From NCBI GenBank assembly GCA_030848705.1, contig CM061243.1:120242674-120306673 (forward strand): a stretch of DNA of 64,000 nucleotides, read 5' to 3'. Source of the DNA: Heracleum sosnowskyi (lineage: Eukaryota; Streptophyta; Magnoliopsida; Apiales; Apiaceae). Numbering within the stretch: position 1 is the stretch's first letter; the number at the start of each line of letters is the position of its first letter. The position numbers and the translations under genes are program-made. The notes below the pieces were generated by a model, which was not told the DNA's origin, did no database searches, and saw nothing but the letters and a program-made list of their open reading frames with translations. Below, piece by piece: positions 1 through 18,869 of this stretch.

Positions 1-3000
1 TTTTTCTTGGGACTACTAGAAATGGATTCTATAGGTGTTGCAGTTAAGATCTCGGTATTTGATGCTGCTATCTCGTCGCCCTTTCCATTTGGGTTGGAAC
101 CAGAGGTAGATGCTGATGCATCCTTAACATCTGTTTCAGAATTATTCAGAGCTGATCCTTCCTTGACTTCTAGGTTGGAGTCTGACTGTGCTGAAACCTT
201 AGTTTTCTCATCGTTGTTGATTTTAGAAGGCTCAATCAGTAAGAATGGGGGGTTCGTAGCAGCTCTGGTACGTGTGTACAAATCAGAAAATGGTGAACGT
301 TCTGCTTCTGCATCACCATATGTTTTCAACACAGTACGAATAGGCGTGGCAAGGCGGGCGCGGTGGTGACTGATAACTCTGAGGAGATCCAGCAATATAG
401 CTTCCTACACATAAAAGACAAATCAACCCGAGCAACTGAACACCATATAGCTTATGCATCAATGACAAACAGATCAAAGAAACCACATAAAGATACAGAA
501 ACTAACAATGTTACTTGTACAAAGCATTGCATCACGTCTTGGTTAGAATACGAAATGAATACAGGAAGGACCTTTCTTATGGTCATAAATTTACTAGGTT
601 GACTTGTATTTTTTATGAATGAAGCGGGGTTCATAGTTCGTACTTGGTTCTTACATCCAGGAAATTGCAAGAGTTTTCGGATAATGCAACAGTACCTCTG
701 CAAAAATTCCTTGCCAAGTCTTCCCCTTTAATGAGAAAATGATGTGCATGTCTAGTTTTGGGGTATGAAAACTTGAAATTAGTTTTAGATATATTTACAT
801 GCATGCTTCTGTTTAGGTGTATCCTCATTCACAGATTGCGTGACACAAAGCAGCAATTTGATCCAAACACTAAGCAAACTAAATTCAGTTATCATGAGAA
901 ATTATTACCTTGACACACATGTATTCTTCAAAGCGTGAGGTTTTGACGAAGCAAGACACCATAATCTGTGAAATAAGACGGGCAACAAAAGAAATATTAA
1001 CACCTGACACAATTTTAATCCTTTGAAATAATTAACAGAGTAAAGGAACTGCAGCTAGCTCTGTTTTTGAGTATTTTTGTTTTATGATAAATGCAATGCG
1101 AGGAACAAAGTACACAGAATCACAAGCATGAAATTGATTATGGTACAAGCTATATGAAATTGCTAGCTGCGCTACAAATGTGTACAGAAGAGAGTTTCCC
1201 GCTTAGGATTTAAAGAAAAGAAGAAAAAGGGCCTTAATCGAGATTATTAAAATAAAGAATGAGGATGTTAGACCAACATGAGATCCTCTCCGGTCCCTCC
1301 AAGTAGCGAGGACATTAGAACCTTTATTATCATTATATTAGAAATTTTTAACCAATCACAGTGGACAATTTTAACAAACAAGAACATAAGAACAAAACTG
1401 AATAAAAGAGAAAAAACAGTTAAGATCACTTCTAAAAAAAGACTTCACAAAGACTATAATTTGTGGAAGTTTATAGGTTCTACCCATGAGATATGTACTT
1501 GTAACTTATGGAGAGAAAATTATAAGTTAGATATGTAAATTTGGCCTTCATGTCATCTTATATATATATCATACAACCAGACCAACCATACTGCATCAAA
1601 CTCAAACTTTCCATCGGAGTTATGGACCCGAGTTTTAACTGTCACTGAAATAAAACTATGACTAGTGTCTTTGATGCATTTATTAAGTATAACAAATTGC
1701 TTTCTATATATACTTGTCTACTAACCAGTCTCACTCTAATGCAAATAATCAAACATTATATATGGTCCGATATGCCACAAGTGTAGTTCAGATGTCAAAT
1801 CTGACAACCAGTTCAAAGGCTGAAGTAAATAGTGTCAGCAAAAAAAAATGATTTTGCATTGCACCTTTTGGGGGGATTAGTTCTTTAATCTTATGTTCAA
1901 AACTTGTAGACTGCATAATGAAAAATCAAAGGTGTCAACTTCAAGTATCGGTACCAAGAACCCGTAATCATTTCACCGAGTTCATTCACTTGTCTGGTTA
2001 CATAAGCAATAAATAAAAAGACTCGCAAAAAAAAAAGATGACTGGGGCTTACCCGAAGTGCTTGGTTTTCCGGATCAATATTGTCTAAAAATATTCGTCG
2101 ATGCAAATTTTTCTGCTCTACTTGTGGATTTTTAGCCAAAACCTTGCGCATATCTGCTACTATGTTCTGCTCACAGGATTAAGATTCCAGACGAAAAAGA
2201 AATTACAGGTTTTACAGAAGCATATTTTTAGTTATCAGAAAAATAAATTAAGAATGTTACAACGCACATTTATTTTGTTGACATCCAAGTGACTTATAGC
2301 GAGGTGGGTTTTAACTCGCCAATGCGTTTTTTGAGAAAGATTCCTCACGACATTAACTGTGAATTTGTGGTTTGGAATGTGAACTGCTTCGCGATCATCG
2401 GCTCTTATGATTGTTGGGGACCACCAGCCTATATGCTGAAACAAAAAGTAGTAATTGCATGATATAAGGACATATAAATATTACCCTTTTAAAAATATTA
2501 AGCAAAAATACAAAAGGGCCAAATTCTGTTAACGTACAGCAACTCTGAGCATCTAACTTTGAAGAATTTTGTTTAAAATCTAACAATTTAAAGAAAATGG
2601 ACAGGAAAGCAAAGAAGTTAAAAACTAATTAACAACCATAAGCTTTAGTTCTTCAAATATGGTGCCTATTTATGGTTCTAGAAAGCTTGATTAACTAGTT
2701 TGTATTCCATCAAATTATTAAAGTGCAATGGTCAGTTCTCCAAAGAATTTGTAGGAATTGAAGTCATTGACTTGCACTGGAGTGTAAAAATATCAACTAC
2801 GATAGTTAGGTTTCTAGGAAAAATTGTGAGGAAGATGAGTGACTGTCGGCTTCAACATCATTGGAAACTGGAAAGAAATACTGGAGGAAGGTAGAATTGT
2901 ATTGTTTGAAGCCCTAATACATTATACTCACAAGAATGGAATAATAATATATAGGTATTGCCAAAGGCTTCTTCAACTGTATGAAGGAGATAAATTTATG

Positions 3001-6000
3001 TTATGAAAGATCGCCAAATCTTTTTAGAGACTAGAGCGTAAGGGCATAAGAATGTTTATCTATTACTATTTTTAGTACATTCTGACATATATATATATAT
3101 ATATGTGTGAAACTAAACTTGGAAAATTAGAAGGTAAAAAAAAGAGGTAAGAGTAACAGTATTCACAAAAATGCACTATATAATTGATTCAACTCCTCAT
3201 AGCTACAAATTTCACAACTATAAACTTTCATCATATGAACATTGGAAAACTGAAACGTATGAGCACACAGGCATGTTCTTCTCTCTCCATCTTCTGTAAC
3301 CGTTTATTATGGTTTAAAATATAATTATTGGGAACAGTGAAGATTTTAGGCTTTAACACAGAGCATAAGGATCGCGATTACAAACCTCAACTGTACCAGA
3401 AACTTCGTAGCCCCCAATTTTTGTCTGAATCCATTCATTTAAAACAAAAGGTCTTGATGCGTGGATCATCACACTTGAAAGAAAATTTGTGAAAATCTGA
3501 AAAATTCAAAGGAAGATATAAATGTCGGTAAACTAATTTCTTACATGGAAGGAAGCTCTACATATTTTTTCTAGTGATTATCCAGATTTTGGCAATTATT
3601 TGTCACAGCCTTTCACCACCTTATAGAATGAACTATTTCTAATTTCGAAGAAAGAGAAGTGAAAACACAATAGTGGTCTCTACCTCACGTCCAGCAAGAG
3701 TGATCAACACAGTACCAAGACCCCCGGCAGTAAGCCATTTTTGGGTAGAGAAGCCTAACAACTCCATGAACAATGAAACACCAGCAACCCATACAGCAGT
3801 ATAAACAGCTTTTCCAGTAAATTCAAAACCCATCTGAAAATCCAGAAAGTAGTTTAGTAATACAATCTATTTGGCACCCATGCAGTCAACTTTTTCTTTG
3901 CAAATTAGGCTACCATGCTCGTCAATATTAAATTTAACATGTAAAATAAGTCTAAAACATAAGGAACCAAAAATAAATAATTATTCATATCTCCAATATC
4001 GGAAATATATAATTGCACTTTAGGGTTCAAACCAGATTTCTACATCAAGAGGTTCACCTTTTCTATTACTGTAAAAAAAAACTAAATATTCTTCTAAGCT
4101 ACTTCAGGGTGCAGGACACTGTGTACTAGGTGTGGTAGAAAAAGAACCTCAAGCGATATGGAAAATCCATTCGCAATAAAACCTCAAATAAGGAAATGCA
4201 CGATCATACCAATACACTCAACACCTCTCCTTTTTATACTCCAAGTTTTTGCAGATCGGAGGGGTTTGGATCCTCTAATCTGTACCTATAATCTTCTTGC
4301 CTCTTATAAGAGGTAAAATAGATTAGCTATACATGCACTATATATTTGATTGCGGCTGTTTCTATGTTAAAATACAATGCACACATGTCATATCTGACAC
4401 TTCAATACTAAAGCTTTTAGAGAATAAGGATGCATAATTGTGACAAAGTTATAGAAGGATGACATACATCTCTTTCATCGCTAACATCTTTCGTTTCCAC
4501 GAAAAACTTCTGTGTTTGTTGAATCAAGCTGCCAAAACAATTTATAAATATTACAATCCTTTACCACATGTATCGCGTTCAACGTGCATGACTGAATAAC
4601 TCACATGCTATTTTCAACACGGTACACTATTTACCTCAACATTAAAGAAAAAAAAGTTAAAAATAAAAATAAATAGAAAGATATAAAATTGAGAGAAAAA
4701 TTATAATAATTATCAAAAACATTAAGAAGACATATTATCAAAACCTAACCAGATATGATGTAAAACTAGAGGCAGCTCATGTTCATCACCAACTCCCGGT
4801 AATAAATAGGACATCTGGTCCAAACTATTATGAGTTTTTAATTCATACACAGCCTAATAATTGGTACTAAGGATACCTCTGGAGTCTGGCATATGTTACC
4901 GCGCTCATGCCATTTTTCAATTATGGTAGAGGACCTAGAGGTCCCTTAAACTTCGCTTGCCTTTCATAATGAACAAAAGAATGAAATATTTTGCAAAGGG
5001 ACAGACCATATAATGTGTATGTTTTCTTACCTTGAAAAACAATAGGCAAAAGCCAGCACGGCAGATAATGACTGTACAAAATTGAGAAGTCTTTGCTTGA
5101 CGGCCTGGCTTGCTACTGAAGGTAGAATAACAGGATCCAATACTCTGAAAGTTTCAAGACGTTAGTACTAGAATGGTCAATGGTCTAGCTTGTCTGTATA
5201 TCTAGTACAGTAGAACTGCAAATGCTACTCTGAAAGTTTCAAGACGTTAGAACTAGAATGGTCAATGGTCTAGCTCTCTGGCTGTATATCTATTGTAGAA
5301 CTGCCAATGCTACATATTACATATATGACTATGGAGTGTGGACCAACCTGCAAATTAGTGCTGCACCAGACCATAAAAGCAAAGGTCGAATATATGAAGT
5401 CAAAACGTAGTGCGTGCTGCTACTTTTCCAGCTACTATCTTTTTTCTGCATCAGATTGTTAAAGTGAGTTTCAACAATTGTAGGCCTTACTGATTTTTTT
5501 ATAAAAAAAAACAAAAAAAATATAATGTGAATGAATGAAATATAAATGCATACCTGGAAAAGAACTAGGCATGATCTCACTAGTGGAACAAGTCCCCATG
5601 CAGCAAAAGCAAGGATTCCAATTGCTGGTATTAACTGAAGCACAAGAGACCCTCGAGGGAAAGCATTGTATGACCTGTAATCATATACAAAAGTTCATTA
5701 CTTATATTTTTTTGCATATTCTGCAATGGAGGGAGAAACTGGGTATCTTGCCATCACTATTTAAGTCTACCATTACCACATACTCCTTTCTAGTACAGAG
5801 TACAATATAGCCTCATCACGAGGTTTTATAATCAATTCATAGCATCCAATTTTAATATATAAATCACAAATTTGAGTATTTAAAAATAAGTAAAACTTTT
5901 TTTGAAAGGTGAAGTGGATCGCGTAACTTAAATTTAAAGTACTACATGTCCGAAAATTCTGAAAACAATAACTGAAGTACAAATACAAAACAGTGGTATA

Positions 6001-7948
6001 TTCGTCATTTAAAACAAATGTAACTAATGAACTCTTGAGATGGAGCATTTATACTTATAATACATTAATAGGCAGACCACTTAAACACGTATGCAACAAG
6101 GAGGCTGCCTTGGCATTCATGCACAATTCAGAAATAATGTATTATCTCGATTTTAACCAATATACATATAAAAAAACATTACTGAACATTGAACATGTTA
6201 ATATAAAATCATGAAATAAATTTATTTTTATAAAGTGTCATTAAGTACTGAGTATTTATTGAGTAAGACTTAATATATAGAAAATGCCCACCACGACAAA
6301 ATCAAAGGTATATAGCAACCTCACTATGTTCCTTCCTTGGAAGATTTTGGATTTGGCATCTTCTGTATCCATACTTCTAAGGTTCGACTACATCATCCCA
6401 TCTACAACTCTCACCGAGATGAACTTCTAAATGATTTCACTTAAACAAATTGTCCTCCATCACTTATTATATTAACATATATTATCAATGAGGTAAACAA
6501 ATGCTACATATTGAAAATTCAGTTTTTATTCTATAACATGCATATGTAGTAAAACAACAATCTGTTCGGTAAAAAAATTCTACTTGTGTAATAATTAAAT
6601 CATGATTGCTAAAACTCGGGAAATTGCTACCTTGTCAACACTGTGGTAATTGTTTTCACAAGAGGAATTTCATGTCCATTAGTTGGTGTAAGAGTAGACC
6701 GGCAAAAGAAGACACTATATCGAGAAATTACAGGACTTAGATGCCGTTTTACAGAGTTCACTAGATGAATACTCCAAGCATCCTGCAACTGCAAATGTAG
6801 CAAAATAACAAAATGCCATAAACAAAACTATAAACAATCTATATTAATTCGTATCAATCACACAAATAATGGCATACTTGCCTGTTAAGAAAGATAATTA
6901 AATATGTCGCGAGAACAAAATGATATGAATTTTTTTTATAATAATCAAATAAGCTTATTTGCTATTAGACATTTAAAGAAACAAGACAGTCCCAACTGAG
7001 AGTAAAATCGATTCTCTAATCATCAAATTTAGTTGTATGAGTACAATTTTGGTAATGCATACATTCATATATATTACTCGTATCTTAGTTGTAGCCCCAT
7101 GTCACCTGTAAGTATGACAACACTATCTTAATAACAGGGTCATTAATTAAAAGCTAGTCATGGGTTCAATCTGATATAATTTGGTGAAGATAATTACTTG
7201 TAGTCTGTAACTAACTACATTTTTATCGGAAATTATCCATAATTATCATGTCATTTTGATAGGGGTTTTGGTATATATTTTGTTTCCATTAGAAATTGTA
7301 TAGAAGAACTCAGATTATAGGTTCGAAGACTTAAATATCCTTCCAAAAAGAAGAGTGGTGGAGTCTGTCATCATTCTAAACGAGGCACTCAAACTAACAC
7401 AATGGAAGTTTTAAGTCAATTTTCCCACTGCACTCACTTGGATCACACCTAACATTTATTCAATAGCTAATTGAATAGAACCATACATACTTAAATTGCC
7501 AAAAGGATAAAACTAAAAGAGAAAACAAAAGAAAGGACCGGAACAACAATCTCTTCGACGGCATTGTTAAAGCATGTCCAAACATTTATTAAATAAGGAA
7601 GACTACGATGATATCGAGACCAGGAATCCTTTGATTGGGTAAATACTCAGTTAATGAACAAATTAAAGTATACAAATATAGCAGCATGAGAAACGCATAC
7701 CGAAGCATGGGAGGAAAGAGTTATGCTGAATAATCGGAACGGATCCTTTCTAATTGTTCCCTACATTGAAACAAGCAAGACTAATTAGCGAAACACAAAA
7801 ACAAAGTAGAACAACAAAGATGCAATTAATTAACGAATGCAACCTAGTACTGTCTACTGACCTTGTAATGGCTCTGATGTCGTCGTCCATTATAGGTACA
7901 TCGAGCATTAACTTCCCGCACGAATAGCAGGGAACTGGATGCAGCCAT
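1..7948 (-). CDS. MSL2/3-like: MscS-like mechanosensitive ion channel, plastid MSL2/MSL3 type (3' end outside window)
   Basis: This family forms plastid-envelope channels that release osmotic stress and control plastid size and division. Exons read on the minus strand, 5' to 3': 7948-7862, 7760-7701, 6788-6631, 5674-5554, 5445-5348, 5144-5031, 4528-4468, 3833-3684, 3496-3386, 2435-2268, 2166-2053, 965-909, 404-1. All junctions are GT-AG and the phases agree, giving at least 567 residues. The N-terminus (MAASSSLLFVRE) looks like a transit peptide. Hydrophobic segments lie near residues 110-130, 160-172, 195-215 and 238-258, and the pore helix region (GLGTVLITLAGRE) near 262-285. The MscS beta domain (GWWSPTIIR, DDREAVHIPNHKFTVNVVRN) follows, then a Ser/Thr/Asn-rich tail that is cut off at position 1. 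The introns are AT-rich and I see no other genes in them. The exon 3 acceptor could instead be 6 bases further in (6782). The family is very sure; MSL2 versus MSL3 cannot be decided. Confidence 0.95.
5141..5310. repeat. 85-bp tandem duplication that copies a splice acceptor
   Basis: Positions 5141-5225 and 5226-5310 are two adjacent copies of one 85-base unit with a few differences and small indels. Copy 1 contains the acceptor and first bases of MSL exon 6 (5144 on the minus strand). Copy 2 lies inside the preceding intron and carries the same acceptor context (CTTGAAACTTTCAGAG) 85 bases upstream. Confidence 0.9.
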
Positions 7949-8300
7949 TATCACAAAACCAGAGTACGCACATCCACATGTAGTTTACACTTGCATTTGC
8001 AACTACTACAAAACAGTAAACACAGAGTATCAAATAAATTAAGCTAAATTAAAAAGCAATTACATAGTATGATTTAATAATTTTATCATACAATTTACGC
8101 ACACTCTTAGTCTTATTAGGTTACGGATACTGTATTATTAAAACCGAAACATTAAAAATCGAGATAATTGAAATCCGTAGGTCGAAACTACGGATTTCAA
8201 AACTTACAGGTACACGACTAGAATAATTAGATGTGAATTGTAGAAATGATTGTACAAGGGGCTAACACAACTGTAGCGTGTTGGAATGGAATGGCGATTG
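7949..8300 (-). promoter_or_regulatory. Probable 5'UTR with an intron, upstream of the MSL gene
   Basis: On the minus strand a strong donor (CCT|GTAAGT) starts an intron at 8207. A plausible acceptor (TTTTGTAG) lies at about 8000, some 50 bases before the ATG at 7948. This suggests an untranslated first exon from roughly 8208 to 8300 and an intron of about 200 bases. I see no clear TATA box. The transcription start is not visible from sequence, so the outer limit is a guess. Confidence 0.45.
8170..8198. repeat. Perfect 11-bp inverted repeat with a 7-base loop
   Basis: GAAATCCGTAG at 8170-8180 is followed by a 7-base loop and its exact reverse complement at 8188-8198. It lies inside the proposed 5'UTR intron of the MSL gene, just downstream of the donor in transcript sense. 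Confidence 0.8.
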
Positions 8301-9670
8301 GTTTTGGAAAGTGTGGAGAAATTATTGGGAATGGGACACGTGAGTTTATCTTAATTAGGCGAGGGAGGGGTTCTTGAAATCGACGTTGTCGAGTCTCCTC
8401 AATATTGGGTTTAGATTTTAGAATTCATCTTTGCATTCTACTCTCTATTCTATCCACAAGTTTGCCGCTCCTTTGTTTAAACACGTGTATTTGGTTTGGA
8501 TATTCCATTGCCTTGTTTTTTTGTCCGTTTTGTTTAAATTAATTAAATATTAATCAAACTTGGTTGTCTGGTTGACCTGCCTTGTAAAGAATAGTAGTAC
8601 TATTAATTTACTCCCAAATCTTTTAATTTTAACAAAAAGAGAACAAACCCCATACGTCTTTTCAGTTTCTATACATTTTTTAGCCAAATGCTGGATTTGC
8701 AATTAACCATTTCAAGAACAAAAAAGCCATCCTCGGTACTCGGTACTCGGAGCAACTCCAATGCAACACTATAACATCAAAATAGTATAATTTTTAATGT
8801 AAAACTTACTTCAATGTAATACTATAATAGTGTAAAAAATTACACCAAATAAATAGGATGACACCAAATTTGATGTCAAAAGTACATTTGATGTAATTTT
8901 TACATCAATTTAGCGTCTTTCATATTGTTTATTATACTCTCGTACTAGTTAAAAAAACAAATATATTCCCTTCGTACCGTATTTATATCCTATTATGTGT
9001 CAAACAAGATATTTACTTTGAAAAAATAAAAACCAACATGTCTTCTTTAGACTTTTAGTGTATAGTGTAAATGAATTGAAATTGTTTATATGGATGGTGT
9101 TATTTTAACACTAAAATAGTGTAAAAGCTACACCATTTTAGTGTTATGCATCGGAGATGATCTCAATAATCAAACATAAAGAATGAGCATGATATTCATA
9201 TACCATAAAAAAGGGGGGAAAAAAAAACTTGCAAGATTCACTCTCTCAAAATTTAAACGAAGGAATAGTAGTTGTATCAAATAGGGAGAATTTGTGTACA
9301 CATCTTCAATCCAAATCCCAGTCTAAGCCCAACAGTGTTAGGTTGGCATGTGTGGTCAGTCCAGTGTCCATACGATTAACCCGCAAACGACTAACCAGTT
9401 GCTTCTATCAGTTGAATGTCCAAACGACCTGCTGAGTTGCATCTGTAATCTCAATGAAGCTATAATGAGAAGGGGGTGACAAACAACCTACAAACTCTTC
9501 ATTAAAGACACGCCTCCAAGCTATGTTTGCTACTTTTGGCTACACTGCGTTTACTGGATGACATATATATGTCCATGTGCACATGTAGCTTAAATAAAGA
9601 ACAAATCTATAATACTACTTGGCTCAAGCAGTCGCATGTTCTTACTTATTGTAGCAGGTGACTTTACGGA
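8301..9670. other. Intergenic region between the MSL and O-fucosyltransferase genes
   Basis: AT-rich sequence. Apart from the MITE-like element at 8750-9164 I see nothing recognisable. The region holds the promoter side of the MSL gene on the left and the 3' flank of the O-fucosyltransferase gene on the right (stop at 9671). The 68-residue frame starting at 9229 resembles nothing I know. Confidence 0.6.
8750..9164. mobile_element. MITE-like element with GAGCA...TCC.ATGCA ends
   Basis: The left end (GAGCAACTCCAATGCAACACTA) and the reverse complement of the right end (GAGATCATCTCCGATGCA, then AACACTA) form an imperfect terminal inverted repeat. The interior is AT-rich, with repeated ACACTA/TAGTGT words and no coding frame. 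I could not find a clean target-site duplication, so the superfamily is open. The ends resemble those of the element at 17327-17624. Confidence 0.55.
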
Positions 9671-16807
<7,137 letters not shown>

Positions 16808-18312
16808 GTTTCGATTTTGAAACTAGAAATTAGTCGATGACTGCGATCGTGTACTTAAAATTTGAACAGAAAGTTAGATACAGAAATTGTATGTCAGTGT
16901 TGATTAATCAATTGGTTTCCGACCCCGTTCTGGTGGATGTAGAGCCAAAATTTAATTTTATGTTATTGCAATTATATCTTTTCTTTTTGAAAGAATATAT
17001 TGCAAGTAGTCAGTCTAAAAGAGTTGAGAAGAGAAGAGAAGAAAAAGGCGGAAGTTGATAAATAATAAAAATATTTTTTCATGTGTTTCGGAGTTTACGG
17101 GAGTTTATGGGGAAAGAAAAGAAAATTTTGTAAAAAAGGATAAGGATGGAATGATTTGAAAATTGTATTAGAACTTATCTTCTAATCGTATCATTTTTGG
17201 GAAGAAAATCATGAAGTGAAAGTTAGTAGAAATTTCATTCTAGATATGTTGTCTTTTTCTTTTGAAAAAACTCAAGAACACAATTTTGGGAAGACTCTCA
17301 CCAATCTAACTTGGAGCATAGTGTAAGAGCATTTTCGATGGGTTAAAACACGGAACAATACTCATTTTAGTTGACCCCTCTCGTTGGTTGTATTTGTCGA
17401 TTCTCTTCTAGATACCTGTAACATAATTCCACCTCATCAGTTACCACATTGAGATAATATATTTTATTTATAACAATTTAAAATAATTATAACATAATAT
17501 TTTTAAAATATAACTAATCATTATAATCAATAGCATTGAAGTACATTGTATTACACAAAATTTAACAAATTATCTATCTATTTGAATATAGCTATCTAAT
17601 TTAGATAATACCATTGGAGTGCTCGAAGAGCATGCATCTTCAACCATATAAAGCTTCTGGATAAAATTAAATAAAACTTACCACAAAAGTACGCCAAGTA
17701 CATTTTTTATGTTAATTGATTGATGAAAGTACAAAGAGTAGTACTAGGTCTCCCAAAAATTATTCCTAAAATATTTATAAAATGATGTAGACGACAAAGA
17801 CGTTGTTTAATTCGTAGGTGCATATTAATGTACGCAGGATCCCATATTACTATTAGAAAAGTTACCATTCTAATCTCATTTGGGAACAATTTTGGTACCT
17901 CTGGCATTTTTTAAGTACAAAATCTAATCATTTGTTGGGTTTTCCGAATTTATCGGGTAAATTTGGTTTGCATGGATGATGGATGCCTATACAAACCGGT
18001 TCGCTCCATCCTTATTGAGAGACCTATTCCAAAAGAGAGAAAATGCCCAAATGTCACAATTTTTAAAAAAAAATGATTCAAAATATCACAAATTTGGAAA
18101 AATTATCTCAAATATCACGCTAAAACACCACTTTAACCGGTGTTAACCAAAACGTCGAATCTTGAATAAGAGGGCTTGCCTTAGAATCAGTTGGGCAGCA
18201 AAAAAAAAAGAAGCCCCGACTCCTCAAGATAAAATGAAGTTACTAACACAATTGAGGAGCCAAATGATATCTTTTATCCACCGTCTCTGTTAAACTCTCA
18301 GTCTATCTAGAA
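16808..18312. other. Promoter side of the O-fucosyltransferase gene and intergenic DNA
   Basis: AT-rich sequence upstream of the O-fucosyltransferase start codon. Apart from the MITE-like element at 17327-17624 I recognise nothing in it. The 73-residue frame from 16837 and the 66-residue frame near 17707-17907 have no recognisable domain. Confidence 0.6.
17327..17624. mobile_element. MITE-like element related to the one at 8750-9164
   Basis: The left end GAGCATTTTCGATGGGTTA and the reverse complement of the right end GAGCACTCCAATGGTATTA form an imperfect inverted repeat. The interior is AT-rich and non-coding, about 298 bp in total. I see no clear target-site duplication. The end consensus (GAGCA, pyrimidine-rich, ATG) matches the 8750-9164 element. 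Confidence 0.5.
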
Positions 18313-18317
18313 GTAAG

Positions 18318-18869
18318 TGTTGGAAAATATGGGTGAATTATGGTATGGGTGAATTAATTGATTCGGTAAAATCAATTCGGGTTTTAAATCCGGATTTTTT
18401 GTCACCAACGCGATTAATTAGCTTGACTAATTAATTAAGAAAATTGTCACCAACATAATTGCCATTAAGGAAATTGTCACCGATATAATTGATTAACGCG
18501 GTTAATTAATTATGGCAATTGTGTAGCGCACAAGTTTTCCTATCCTATATATACTCGTGTAGATCATTAGAATTATTAATTCGAAACACATTTTTCTCTC
18601 ATACACATCTCTATTCTCTTCCTCCGGTGATAGTTTCTTGTTCGTCTCAAGCTCGCTGAGAGTGACGCTATTCAACAGCCTCACTGCAAACCGTTTTATC
18701 CTGGGAAGCAATTCGCTTGCATATACGGCGATGGCTAATACGCTTTAAGGAGACAGTCACGCTCTGGACTCGGTTTTGTTCCATTGTCTCCTTCTTTTAT
18801 TCAGTTAATTTGTTTACTGTTTATATACACCTTATATGTTATTCACGCACACTCACGTTGTTTTATGTA
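18318..18869 (+). repeat. 5' LTR of element A, 3' end missing
   Basis: It matches 22556-23108 over about 552 bases and then diverges after TTTTATGTA. A TATA-like TATATATA lies near 18547. No primer binding site of the TTGGTATCAGAGC type follows, so the LTR end and the start of the internal region were lost or replaced. Confidence 0.85.

Noticed and set aside
7..369. 120-residue plus-strand frame at the left edge
   Set aside because: It is the reverse reading of MSL exon 13, whose minus-strand translation matches the family.
7080..7220. B-box-like GGGTTCAATCT in an MSL intron, considered as tRNA or SINE
   Set aside because: No matching A box, cloverleaf or tail could be found.
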